NCBI GenBank assembly: GCA_041686195.1
Contig: JAWLEI010000023.1
Location: forward strand, 1 to 33,098
DNA from: Desulfovermiculus sp041686195
GTDB lineage: Bacteria > Desulfobacterota > Desulfovibrionia > Desulfovibrionales > Desulfothermaceae
Direction of reading: 5' to 3'
Length of the DNA stretch: 33,098 nucleotides
Shown here: in pieces, positions 23,194 to 31,780 of the stretch
How positions within the stretch are numbered: position 1 is the first letter of the stretch
Layout: each line of letters begins with the position of its first letter
Made by a program: the position numbers and the translations under genes
Notes under the pieces: generated by a model
What the model saw: the letters and a program-made list of their open reading frames with translations, nothing else
What the model was told of the DNA's origin: nothing
Databases searched by the model: none

Positions 23194-24423
23194 TTGAACA
23201 GCGAACGGCAAACGGTCATGGTCATCGGCGGCGGCATAGCCGGCCTGACAGCCGCACGTGATTTGGCCGATTATGATCTCAACATTCATCTGGTGGAAAA
23301 GGAGCCCTTCCTGGGTGGCCATGCTATTACCTACAACTGTAAGGCCACGGATGAATGCCGGCAATGTGATGCCTGCACCGTGGAGAAAACCCTCAAATAT
23401 GTGCTAGAGCATCCGAACATCACCGTGCACCGCGGGGCACAGGTGGTGGAGATCTCCGGAAGTGCACCCTACACCCTGACTGTTGAACAGGCACCTCTGT
23501 TTGCCAGCGATGAAGAACAGTCCCTCCTGGCCCAAAACTATGCCTCCTGCCCTATCCCGGACGGGATTCGCAAGGGAACCTCAGCCAATCATATTCCCTT
23601 TTATGCCGTAAATCCGGCCAAAATATCCGAACTCAAGGATTCTTTGGGCCACAGCGGATTGGATCTTGATCAAGAATTCAGCCGCCAGACCTTCAAAGCC
23701 CACAGCGTGATACTGGCCTCTGGATTTGTCTCCTTTAATGCAGAACTGAAGACAACTTACGGCTACAACCGGTTGCCCAATGTGACCACTGCCCTGGACA
23801 TGGAAGTGCTGAAGAAAGAGACAGGGTCCTATGTACGCCCTTCTGATAAGACCCTCCCGCAAAAGGCGGCCTTTATTCAGTGTGTGGGCAGTCGCAACGA
23901 ACAGTTCGGCCATCTGTGGTGTTCGCACGTATGCTGTCCGTATGCCCTGCGTATGGCTGAGGTGATGAAAAGCCAGGACCCGGAAACAAAAATCAGTGTC
24001 TACTATATGGACATTCAAAATATCGGCAAGGAATCGCCTCTCTTTTATAACCAATGCAAACAGGATATGGAGTTTATCCGGACCATACCGGTTGATATTT
24101 ATGGCGGAGACGATGACCGTCTCCTGGTGAGCACCATGAGTGAAAACGACGGATCTCTGATCTGCCAGGAACACGACCTGGTTGTTCTCTCAGTAGGCAT
24201 TATGCCCGGCCAGGACAACTCTGCTTTGGCTCAGCTTTTGGATCTTGATTTGAACCAGGATGGTTTTTTTGAGGTCCAAAACGAGCTGGATACCGCCACG
24301 ACTCAGAGACCTGGAGTCTTTTTGGCCGGAACAACTGTCGGCCCAAAAAGTATTTCCGAGTCCATCGCCCATGCCGGTCTGGCTGTTCGAGAAGCTGCAA
24401 AGTACCTGGGGGGGTCCAAATGA
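23194..24423 (+). CDS. HdrA-like FAD-dependent subunit (TTG start)
   Basis: A 409-residue flavoprotein of the heterodisulfide-reductase A type. An N-terminal FAD motif (VIGGGIAGLTAARDL, 9-23) is followed by LGGHAITYNCKATDECRQCDAC, with Cys that could bind a cluster. The typical HdrA CVGSRNEQFGHLWCSHVCC motif follows, and the C-terminal FAD loop is GVFLAGTTVGPKSISESIA. It lacks the ferredoxin domains of full HdrA, which sit in the next gene. The start is TTG 23194, with AAGGAG 7 nt upstream. The stop overlaps the next ATG (ATGA), so the two are coupled and probably form one complex. Confidence 0.9.
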   Translation: MNSERQTVMVIGGGIAGLTAARDLADYDLNIHLVEKEPFLGGHAITYNCKATDECRQCDACTVEKTLKYVLEHPNITVHRGAQVVEISGSAPYTLTVEQAPLFASDEEQSLLAQNYASCPIPDGIRKGTSANHIPFYAVNPAKISELKDSLGHSGLDLDQEFSRQTFKAHSVILASGFVSFNAELKTTYGYNRLPNVTTALDMEVLKKETGSYVRPSDKTLPQKAAFIQCVGSRNEQFGHLWCSHVCCPYALRMAEVMKSQDPETKISVYYMDIQNIGKESPLFYNQCKQDMEFIRTIPVDIYGGDDDRLLVSTMSENDGSLICQEHDLVVLSVGIMPGQDNSALAQLLDLDLNQDGFFEVQNELDTATTQRPGVFLAGTTVGPKSISESIAHAGLAVREAAKYLGGSK

Positions 24424-26084
24424 GAGCAGAGAATACAAGCAAGATGGTAGAAACTGACTTGAATACATCTGTTTTTGTCTTCGGCGGCGGGTGGTCCGGC
24501 CAGCGGGCGGCACAGGAGCTCGCAGAGATGGGCTATGTCGTAACCATTGTTGAGAATGAGCCCGACCTGGGGCAGGCCCGGCAAAAAGCAGAATTTCTGG
24601 CCCAAGCGGCCCCAAAACAGGGAGAAGAGTTTCAAGCAAGCATCAAGGATCTCCCCTCCCGTTTGGGGATTGAGAGCTTGACCGGGACATCTTTGCTCCA
24701 TTTTGATGGCATGCCGGGCAACTTCCGGATGAAGCTGCTCCAGGGCTCTCAGGTCGTGGAGCGTCAGGCCGGAGCTGTCGTGGTGGCTTCCGATCTTCAG
24801 GCGGAGCCGCTATTTGAGGCCTATGGGCTGACCCCATCCAGCCGGGTTGTCAGCCAATCCCAATTTGATACCCTGGTCAGGGGAGACCAGGCTGATCACT
24901 CCATAGGGACGGGTAAAAAAATCGCTTTTCTGGTCGGACTCGGGCAGGAAGGGAACACAGTGGCCATGCGTCGTGTTATGCAGGGAGCCCAAGCCGTTCA
25001 GGACCGGGGAGGACAGGCTTATGTATATGTAAACAACATCAAAGTCGCTGCCAATGGGCTGGAGCGGCTGTACAGAGACAACCGGGAAAGCGGAGCCGTC
25101 TTCTTCAAGCTCTCAGCAGTGCCTGAGATCAAGTCTGACGGGTCATACCTTGTTTCCCTGGACCCGGTCCTGGGGCAGGAAGTGGCCCTGGAGCCCGATT
25201 TGGTCGTGGTGGAAGAAGCCCTGCATGTTCCCGGTGATGCGCCAAAGCTGGCTCATCTCCTGCGTATCGATCTCGGGCCCTGGAATTTCCTGCAGGAGAA
25301 CAATGTCCATCGTTTTCCAATCCTTTCCAACCGGGAAGGCATCTTTGTCATTGGCGGGAGCCGCGATGTGGCTGATCTGGCCGGATCCTGGACCGACGCA
25401 GCCAACGCCGCCCTTGAAGTCCATAAGTTCCTGGGCGATGGAACCAAGCTCGCAGCAGAGTCCAAGGCAGAGGTAGACAAGGAAAAATGCTGTTTCTGCC
25501 TCACCTGCTTTCGATGTTGCCCGCATGGTGCCATATCATGGGATGACAAGCCGGTAATTTCCACCCTTGCCTGTCAAGCCTGCGGCATCTGCGCCAGCGA
25601 ATGCCCCCAGGACGCCATCCAAATCATGGCCTTTGAAGATGACAGCATCAAGTCCCAGCTGGACCAGTCCTTAAGCCAGACAGCCGAAACTCCGAGTCTG
25701 GTCGCCTTTTGCTGTGAGAACTCTTCTTTAGAGGCCTTAAAGATGGCCAGGCTCTTTGGACTGGATCTGCCGGCCGGTCTGCGCACAGTTCATGTCCCCT
25801 GCGCCGGAAAAGTTGATCTTGATTACCTTTTTTCCGCATTTCTCAAGGGCGCAGACGGGGTTCTGGTCCTGACCTGCCATCCAGGCAACTGCAAGTCTGT
25901 GCGCGGAAATACCTTTGCCGGCTGGCGGGTGGAAAATGTCCAGCGCATGCTTGCAAATGCCGGGATGGACAAAAGCCGCCTCCGCTTTGCCACTCTGGCT
26001 TCCAATATGGGCCATGAGCTGGCCGGGATCCTTTCCGGTATGGAAGACGATTTGAAAAAGCTTGGGCCCAGTCCTTTGAAGTAA
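24420..26084 (+). CDS. HdrA-like protein with two 4Fe-4S clusters and MvhD domain
   Basis: A 554-residue fusion. A degenerate HdrA-type FAD domain (about 15-345, FGGGWSGQRAA near the start) is followed by two 4Fe-4S motifs (CCFCLTCFRCCP at about 356-367 and CQACGICASECP at about 383-394). A C-terminal MvhD-type domain (about 425-545) has FCCENSSLEAL, VHVPCAGKVD and CHPGNCKSVRGN. MvhD domains carry a 2Fe-2S cluster and pass electrons between a hydrogenase or dehydrogenase and Hdr. With the preceding HdrA-like protein and MetV it probably makes an electron-transfer module for methylene-tetrahydrofolate reduction. All MvhD Cys are encoded as Cys, with no TGA. Confidence 0.9.
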   Translation: MRAENTSKMVETDLNTSVFVFGGGWSGQRAAQELAEMGYVVTIVENEPDLGQARQKAEFLAQAAPKQGEEFQASIKDLPSRLGIESLTGTSLLHFDGMPGNFRMKLLQGSQVVERQAGAVVVASDLQAEPLFEAYGLTPSSRVVSQSQFDTLVRGDQADHSIGTGKKIAFLVGLGQEGNTVAMRRVMQGAQAVQDRGGQAYVYVNNIKVAANGLERLYRDNRESGAVFFKLSAVPEIKSDGSYLVSLDPVLGQEVALEPDLVVVEEALHVPGDAPKLAHLLRIDLGPWNFLQENNVHRFPILSNREGIFVIGGSRDVADLAGSWTDAANAALEVHKFLGDGTKLAAESKAEVDKEKCCFCLTCFRCCPHGAISWDDKPVISTLACQACGICASECPQDAIQIMAFEDDSIKSQLDQSLSQTAETPSLVAFCCENSSLEALKMARLFGLDLPAGLRTVHVPCAGKVDLDYLFSAFLKGADGVLVLTCHPGNCKSVRGNTFAGWRVENVQRMLANAGMDKSRLRFATLASNMGHELAGILSGMEDDLKKLGPSPLK

Positions 26085-26115
26085 AAAACGAGGTGTCAGG
26101 TTTCAGCTTTGCCTC

Positions 26116-26170
26116 CGGCAAATCTGAAATATTTTTGCCCCAAAGCGGGCAAAAGGAGAAATATTTGCCG
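26116..26170. terminator. Composite hairpin after the hdr operon
   Basis: TTTTGCCC (26133-26140) pairs with GGGCAAAA (26147-26154). Outside it CGGCAAAT (26116-26123) pairs with ATTTGCCG (26163-26170). It lies about 30 nt after the stop, and may end the operon or be part of the repeat field. Confidence 0.5.
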
Positions 26171-26199
26171 GGTTGATCAAGGATGAAACTGGTGGGTAA

Positions 26200-26309
26200 C
26201 CCCCTCCGTCATTCCGGTACTGGATCGGGGTCCAGCACAGGCTCCAGCCGGAATCCAGACTGAAATGTAAGAGCTGGACCCCGGCCTACGCCGGGGTGAC
26301 GGAAAAAGC
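26200..26309 (-). repeat. Dispersed repeat A, copy 2
   Basis: Reverse complement of repeat A at 5392-5529: the arm 26250-26309 is almost identical to 5392-5454, and CCCCCTCCGTCATTCC at the left edge equals the other end of copy 1. The 612-nt spacer 26085-26696 holds this and the repeats below and no supported gene. Confidence 0.85.
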
Positions 26310-26337
26310 AACATCTCGTTTCATACGAGGTGTCAGG

Positions 26338-26389
26338 TTTCAGCGCCGCCTCTGGCTGCGCGGCCGCCAGTTTGATCCGGGATGAAACT
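26338..26389 (-). repeat. Dispersed repeat B, copy 2
   Basis: The reverse complement matches 5541-5585 (AGTTTCA..., GATCAAACTGGCGGC, GAGGCGGCGCTGAA). The sequence GAGGTGTCAGGTTTCAGC just before it also occurs directly repeated near 26091. Confidence 0.7.
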
Positions 26390-26398
26390 GTTGTCTCA

Positions 26399-26488
26399 GA
26401 GGGACAGGGCTTGGGGTCAAGCCCGTCCTACTGAAAAGCCCGGCTCGTAGGTAGGCCGCCCTTGCCCCCAAGGGCTGGCCTCTTCAGG
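26399..26488 (-). repeat. Structured dispersed repeat C, copy 2
   Basis: It contains the two hairpin modules of 13943-14020 on the other strand and in swapped order. GGGCTTG/CAAGCCC has a 4-nt loop, and GCCCTTG/CAAGGGC is flanked by GGCC-type pairs. Stem changes relative to copy 1 are compensatory. Confidence 0.72.
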
Positions 26489-26578
26489 TTAAAAACTTGT
26501 TTCATACGAGACAGAACAGCAGGGAATTGCATAACATCTCGATTTTCCTCGTATGAAACTAGAAGCTTGTTAGTTAAG

Positions 26579-26611
26579 ATTGCTTCGTCGCAGACTCCTC
26601 GCAATGACGGG
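26579..26611. repeat. Imperfect palindrome of a genome-dispersed type
   Basis: GATTGCTTCGTCGC through CTCCTCGCAATGACGGG is an imperfect inverted repeat (ATTGC/GCAAT ends) of a kind I recall as scattered in many proteobacterial genomes. Confidence 0.5.
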
Positions 26612-26696
26612 TTGGGTCCCAGCTACGGGATATCACCTTAGCCCGTCATTTCAAAATCAACTGGAGGGTCTTTTTCAGCAAGGCTCAGGCCCTATC

Positions 26697-27212
26697 TCAG
26701 CCTTGCTCATTTCCCTCCCCCATCTCTTCTTTGACCAGTTCCATGCAGTACTTCAGTTTCTCCAGGCAGGTCAGAACCTGGTCCCTCTCCTGCGGGGTCA
26801 ACTTGAGCAATACCCGTTCATGCATGGTAGCTTGAAACTCCTGCACAGCCTGGAGCTTCTTTTCACCGGACCGGGTTAAAGTTAAAAGCCGTATCCGGGC
26901 GTCATGGGGATCTGTACTCCTCTCGGCCAGGCCCTTGTACACCAGGGCGTCACCCAGGACTGTAGCTCTGCTCTTGGCCACTCCCAGTTCCCTGCTGACC
27001 TGGGTCAAAGTTACATATCGCTCTTTTGTAAACAGCAGCAGGCAGCTGATCTCTGAACAGGGCAGTCCAAAAAGATGCTGCTCGTGATCCACCCTTTCCT
27101 CACAGCACTTGAGCATGGCCTGAAGCAGATTCTGGAGGCAATCTGCCTGATAGCGCAGGGCTGTTCTTTCTTGTCGCATAGCCCCTTGTTGCTTGGAGAT
27201 TTTGAAATTCAT
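26697..27212 (-). CDS. MarR-family regulator
   Basis: A 171-residue winged-helix regulator. The core is ISCLLLFTKERYVTLTQVSRELGVAKSRATVLGDALVYKGLAERSTDPHDARIRLLTLT, which contains the MarR recognition helix and wing (DPHDARIRLLTLT). An N-terminal Cys pair (CCEERVDHEQH, about 36-46) could sense oxidants. The ATG overlaps the photolyase stop (ATGA), so it is co-translated with it and may control the PPOX-photolyase-marR operon. Confidence 0.9.
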   Translation of the reverse strand: MNFKISKQQGAMRQERTALRYQADCLQNLLQAMLKCCEERVDHEQHLFGLPCSEISCLLLFTKERYVTLTQVSRELGVAKSRATVLGDALVYKGLAERSTDPHDARIRLLTLTRSGEKKLQAVQEFQATMHERVLLKLTPQERDQVLTCLEKLKYCMELVKEEMGEGNEQG

Positions 27213-28567
27213 GTCTTCACCCGGGCATATCGATGTATAAATCCCTGGACATCAAACTTACGCCGGCACCCGGCATAGCTCATATATCGCACTGTCCCAA
27301 AGACCGGTCTCTGCTTGAACCCATGATCATGCAACCCACCCACTGACCACAGTACCCCCACATAGCCGTTGGGATCCCGGCCATCCAGCTCATAGCGGTC
27401 ATTGAGATTCATGGCTACGAAAATGGCCTGTTCCGGGCTCTCGGTCCATTCCAGAATCTTTTTGGCCCAATACATGCGCAGATACCCATGCATCTTGCCC
27501 TCGGTCACCATCTGCATCTGAGCCGCGTTCCACAGATCATCATGAGTCTCGCCTGCCTCCAACTGGGACGCGGAATAGAGAACAGGTCGAGGGTCTGATT
27601 GATGGGCATGCAGCGTTTTTTGCGCCCATTCAGGAAGTCCGGCAAACGAGTCGTAGTCAGGGTTGTGCCAGCAGAAATTGTCAGCAAGCTCCCTGCGGAT
27701 AATCATTTGTTCCAGAAAACTGTCCCTGGTTGTTGACGGCATGTCTTCCTTTCCCTGGACCTGCAAGGCCACCTGTTGTGGTGCGATCTGTCCGAAATGG
27801 AAATATGGAGAGAGATTGGAGAGAACAGATGCATTGGGATCATTGTTTTTTTGAGCATAGTTTTGCAATTTGAAACTCACAAACTCATCCAAGATCTGCT
27901 TCGAGGCTGCGGCACCAGGGGCAAGCCAGGATACCGGGGAAATGCTTGTATCCACTTCGAGACTCTTTTGAGTTTCTTTCCAATCCGGCTCTTGGGGTGT
28001 AAGACCTGATACCTGATAAGGATGGAATTGCAGGTCAGGGAAAGGATGTAAAAAATCAAAGAGTTTTCTTTGTATCTTGGGCCGGAGAGTGCGGGCAGAG
28101 TATTCCTGCTTGGAGGAGGCCTCCCAGCAGGGGACGATATTGTGGGCATCCACCATAAAGACCGGCACCTTGAGCCGGGTGACTATCTCGCTTCGCCACT
28201 GGCTCTTAATACGCAGGGGATCAAAATCGCAGATCAGGCTTTCTGCATCCCAATTGGGGACAAAATCCGAAATCACATCAGGTGGATGGCCGCAGCGCAG
28301 CACAAAGGGTATGCCCAGTTCCAGACTGCTTTTGCATGTCTCCTGCAATCCACGCAGCATGAAGTGGTATTGCCTCCAGGCTGCACGCAGAAACCAGGGC
28401 TGCAGGCAAAAGATGATGACCAGGCCTCTATTGGCCTGCACGGCCCGCTCCTGGGCATAGATCACGGCCCAATTGTCTTTTATGCGCTGATCCCTGCTCA
28501 TCCAGTATACGACGGGCCCGGACCCGGGAAATCCGGACTGCAGGATTTGTATGCGCCGCGAATCCAT
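27209..28567 (-). CDS. Class II CPD photolyase
   Basis: A 452-residue FAD-dependent, light-driven repair enzyme for cyclobutane pyrimidine dimers. The class II pattern is clear: VVYWMSRDQRIKDNWA at the start, SNLSPYFHFGQIAP, then EGKMHGYLRMYWAKKILEW and LNDRYELDGRDPNGYVG near the C-terminus. It is slightly shorter than some class II members but complete. It starts 7 nt after the stop of the PPOX gene and ends overlapping marR. An oxygen- or light-exposed habitat is implied, which is notable for an anaerobe. Confidence 0.95.
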   Translation of the reverse strand: MDSRRIQILQSGFPGSGPVVYWMSRDQRIKDNWAVIYAQERAVQANRGLVIIFCLQPWFLRAAWRQYHFMLRGLQETCKSSLELGIPFVLRCGHPPDVISDFVPNWDAESLICDFDPLRIKSQWRSEIVTRLKVPVFMVDAHNIVPCWEASSKQEYSARTLRPKIQRKLFDFLHPFPDLQFHPYQVSGLTPQEPDWKETQKSLEVDTSISPVSWLAPGAAASKQILDEFVSFKLQNYAQKNNDPNASVLSNLSPYFHFGQIAPQQVALQVQGKEDMPSTTRDSFLEQMIIRRELADNFCWHNPDYDSFAGLPEWAQKTLHAHQSDPRPVLYSASQLEAGETHDDLWNAAQMQMVTEGKMHGYLRMYWAKKILEWTESPEQAIFVAMNLNDRYELDGRDPNGYVGVLWSVGGLHDHGFKQRPVFGTVRYMSYAGCRRKFDVQGFIHRYARVKT

Positions 28568-28574
28568 TGGAAAA

Positions 28575-29075
28575 TCAGCTTTCCAGGGTCAATTCCCTGA
28601 GGTCCTGGAAATTGGTGACCGCCACCAAGTGATACACATCAATGCAAAAAAGCACAGAATCAGGATCCCGGGCAAAGGCATCCAAGTCTGGATTGCGGTG
28701 GATAAAGACCTCCTCCAGGTCTTGGCGTTCCTGGTCACTGACTTCTCGGGCCACGCCACTTAGAGTCATGACAATCCCGTCTTTGAGATCCTGATTGAAA
28801 GCCGCCTTATCCAAAACCAGCAGAGAAGCATTCTGGTTCTGGCGTAATGCCCTGCATTTTCGAGAATCGTCCGGGGTCACGATGACCAGACTACACTGTC
28901 CTGGGGCAATACCATAACTCATAAGATTGCAGGTGGGCATGGATTCCTTACAGACGGCCAAAATGAGGACCTTTTGTGATCTCAAAAAGCCGTGTACCCA
29001 GGCAAGAAAGTCTTCCCGGCCTTCCTGATCAAGCACCTGCCTCCTGGGCTGTAAGGGCAGATCGTGATTTTGCAT
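28575..29075 (-). CDS. Pyridoxamine-5'-phosphate-oxidase-fold flavin-binding protein
   Basis: A 166-residue protein with the split-barrel PPOX fold: VLILAVCKESMPTCNLMSYGIAP, then SLVIVTPDDSRKCRALRQNQNASLLVLD, then VMTLSGVAREVSDQE. Such proteins bind FMN, F420 or heme and their substrates are often unknown. GGAG lies 7 nt upstream of ATG 29075. It is the first gene of an apparent operon with the photolyase and MarR regulator. Confidence 0.82.
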   Translation of the reverse strand: MQNHDLPLQPRRQVLDQEGREDFLAWVHGFLRSQKVLILAVCKESMPTCNLMSYGIAPGQCSLVIVTPDDSRKCRALRQNQNASLLVLDKAAFNQDLKDGIVMTLSGVAREVSDQERQDLEEVFIHRNPDLDAFARDPDSVLFCIDVYHLVAVTNFQDLRELTLES

Positions 29076-29167
29076 GCCATGCTCCGATTGTTAACGATCT
29101 CATAGGACTTACAGGACATTATCTGATGTCCGGCCTAAGTGCAAGACGCGTGGTCGCTGCGTCGGAC

Positions 29168-30343
29168 TCAGACCAGGGAAAGGAGGGCCTGAACCAGACA
29201 ATTGGGGTCAATAGCCGGCGCTGAGGCAGAGGTGACCAGGGGAGTTTTTATAACTTCAAGCCCCTTTGAGTTCATTGAATCGATATTCACAGGCCCAGGA
29301 TAACGATCCAGGCATGAATCCATGAGAACATACATGAGGCCCTTTCTCTGTGATCCCTGGTACATATGCCCCAATAATAACTGAATTTGCTCCTGGATAC
29401 TCAGACCCAGACATTCAGGGTCAGGATATGTATTGGGCACAAAAACTTTTGGACACTGATTGTTCTGGATGCTTGCCGCGACCCCTTGGGGCAGGAGCTG
29501 AGCCAACAGGCTGGTAAAAAAGCTGCCCATAGGGAAGCAGATGAGCTCTGCCCGGGAAATGAGATCTCTCACCCCATCATCAACTTGAACCGGACAAGGA
29601 TTGCCTGGATCGAAATCTTGCGTCAGAAAGATGGACTTGATAGGGCTGACTATACGTGCGGTTTGCTTCCCAGTCAGCAGGTGCTGGCCAACTATCCGTT
29701 GTCCATTGGCCAGATAAGCTCCCAGATGATAGTTTCCTTGGACCACCGGGCGCACGATCCCGCGGACATGGGCAAACCTGGAGTACATGGAAATCACCGC
29801 ATTTATATCCCGATTGTTCTCCAGGTAGCCAGCAGTCAGAGCCAGGTTGCCGATGCTGGCCCCGGCCAGCTCAAAACTGGTCGGCATATTTTGTAAAAAG
29901 GCTTGCAGATGACTGCATACGCGGTCTTGAAATGATCGTGGCAACGCGCGGACCAGGGGGTGCCGGGCCTGGATAAAGTCAAGCAGCATCTTTATGAGTT
30001 CGTTCTGGGGTTTCCCTGCAGGCAAACGATACCCAAACAGGTCCAAAACAGCCGCATTGCCCTGAATGTGAGGATCTGCCAGGGCCATGAGCCGGTTGCG
30101 TATATCGCCCACAGCCGGCATATCAAAGGCCTGCCTCAGAGTGGCAGAACTGCCCCCGGAATCAAAAGGAGTGAGGATGTGGATGGAGTTGTAAGTAAAA
30201 TCAATGAGCCTCTGACTCGCGGCCCGCAGAGCAGTTCCTCCGCTGAAAAACAGCATCCTGGGTCCCAGCTCAGGACTTTGCCTGGACCGGGAAATTTCAA
30301 AGCATTGAGGAGTACGAATTTCATTATATGATTTCAGGCACAT
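29168..30343 (-). CDS. GAK-system CofD-like protein
   Basis: A 391-residue protein with a CofD/YvcK-type Rossmann fold. FFSGGTALRAASQRL, then HILTPFDSGGSSATLRQAFDMPAVGDIRNRL is the nucleotide-loop signature of CofD-related transferases. ASIGNLALTAGYLENN and CFPMGSFFTSLLAQLLP follow. It matches the CofD-related family of the GAK system, a conserved gene set of unknown function in Desulfovibrionales. The matching ATP-grasp enzyme is at 32515. CofD proteins move a phospholactyl-type group onto a flavin; the reaction here is unknown. It is divergent from the PiT gene. Confidence 0.85.
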   Translation of the reverse strand: MCLKSYNEIRTPQCFEISRSRQSPELGPRMLFFSGGTALRAASQRLIDFTYNSIHILTPFDSGGSSATLRQAFDMPAVGDIRNRLMALADPHIQGNAAVLDLFGYRLPAGKPQNELIKMLLDFIQARHPLVRALPRSFQDRVCSHLQAFLQNMPTSFELAGASIGNLALTAGYLENNRDINAVISMYSRFAHVRGIVRPVVQGNYHLGAYLANGQRIVGQHLLTGKQTARIVSPIKSIFLTQDFDPGNPCPVQVDDGVRDLISRAELICFPMGSFFTSLLAQLLPQGVAASIQNNQCPKVFVPNTYPDPECLGLSIQEQIQLLLGHMYQGSQRKGLMYVLMDSCLDRYPGPVNIDSMNSKGLEVIKTPLVTSASAPAIDPNCLVQALLSLV

Positions 30344-30399
30344 AAAATGTCATCTTCCCGTTTCTTGCATCATATGCAGACATCATTTAATGGTGATCT

Positions 30400-31635
30400 A
30401 TGAATATTTATGACCTTTTTTTTATCTTGTCCCTGCTGGCCGGTTTTTTTATGGCCTTCAACCTGGGCGCCAATGATGTGGCCAATGCCATGGCCTCAGC
30501 CGTGGGGGCCAAGGCCATCTCCGTGCGGCAGGCCGTGTTTATTGCCGGCACACTGAACTTTATCGGAGCCGTCTTTCTGGGCTCCCATGTCACAGCCACT
30601 GTGAGCAAAGGGATAATCAACGCCGAACAGATTGGAGATCCTCAAATCATGATCGTGGGGATGCTGGGCGCTTTGCTGGCAGCCGGCACCTGGGTTTTCA
30701 TCGCCACCCTCACCGCCTTGCCCGTGTCTTCGACCCATTCCATCATTGGCAGCATTCTGGGATTTGGACTCATAGCCATGGGTCCGGGCGTCGTCAACTG
30801 GCTTGTCCTGGGTGGAGTGGTTCTTTCCTGGATCATCTCTCCTTTTTTCGCCGCCACCATCTCTTTCATCGCCTTTACCCATATCCGCCGTTTTATATTA
30901 ATGCATACCAACTTCTTTGTTCAAGCCCTGCGCTGGTCCCCGATTTGGATCGCCTTGACCGCAGCTCTGATTTTGCTTTCCTTCTTGTATAAGACCCCGG
31001 TGGGAAAACAAATCCCGGTCTCGGGATGGCTGGGACTGCTTTGCATCATGGGGATAGTGGGCCTTATCTGGCTGATAAGCAAGAAGCTGATACAAAAATT
31101 AATGGCCGGCGCGGATCGATCGGCTGAGAGTGTGGAGTTTATCTTTCGCCGGATCCAGGTGGGAACCTCCTGCTATGTGGCCCTGTCCCAAGGGGCGAAT
31201 GACGTGGCCAATGCCATCGGACCGGTGGCTGCCATCTACATGATCTCCAGGCAGCATGCCCTTTTTGAGCAGGCCGAGGTCCCGCTTGGCATCCTTGCTT
31301 TGGGCGGCCTGGGCATAGCCCTGGGGGTCATGATCTTTGGACGCAAAGTCATGGCCACAGTGGGTACGAAAATCACATCTCTGACCAATACCCGGGGGTT
31401 TTCAGTCGATTTCGGGGCAGCAACCACTGTCCTGGCTGCATCCAATCTGGGATTGCCAGTGTCCACCACCCATGCCGCAGTAGGTGGAGTGGTCGGCGTT
31501 GGCCTGGCCCGTGGATTCAGTGCCGTTGACTTCGGCGTCCTGCTCCGGATTATTGCCTATTGGGTACTCACGGTGCCTATAGCCGCCTTTACCAGTATTG
31601 TTTATTTCAATATCCTCTCGGCTCTGTTCTTATGA
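30400..31635 (+). CDS. PiT-family inorganic phosphate transporter
   Basis: A 411-residue inner-membrane phosphate permease (cation-coupled). Both PiT signatures are present: GANDVANAMASAVGAKAI at about 23-40 and GANDVANAIGPVAA near 267. They are placed in the two inverted halves, with about 10-11 membrane helices. VSSTHSIIGSILGFG and VSTTHAAVGGVVGVG are the paired re-entrant motifs. It is followed by a DUF47/PhoU-like gene, its usual partner. Confidence 0.95.
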   Translation: MNIYDLFFILSLLAGFFMAFNLGANDVANAMASAVGAKAISVRQAVFIAGTLNFIGAVFLGSHVTATVSKGIINAEQIGDPQIMIVGMLGALLAAGTWVFIATLTALPVSSTHSIIGSILGFGLIAMGPGVVNWLVLGGVVLSWIISPFFAATISFIAFTHIRRFILMHTNFFVQALRWSPIWIALTAALILLSFLYKTPVGKQIPVSGWLGLLCIMGIVGLIWLISKKLIQKLMAGADRSAESVEFIFRRIQVGTSCYVALSQGANDVANAIGPVAAIYMISRQHALFEQAEVPLGILALGGLGIALGVMIFGRKVMATVGTKITSLTNTRGFSVDFGAATTVLAASNLGLPVSTTHAAVGGVVGVGLARGFSAVDFGVLLRIIAYWVLTVPIAAFTSIVYFNILSALFL

Positions 31636-31780
31636 CCAGGACGCTCAAGCTTCGTTCACGATCAAACTGGACCTGCAGCCAGCGGTCCCGCCGGATGGTG
31701 CGGGTTGTCAGAGAATGAAAATTGTGTAATCTTTAATAATATTGCAAATTAAGCAAAATAGCAATAAGAAAGGATGTGCC

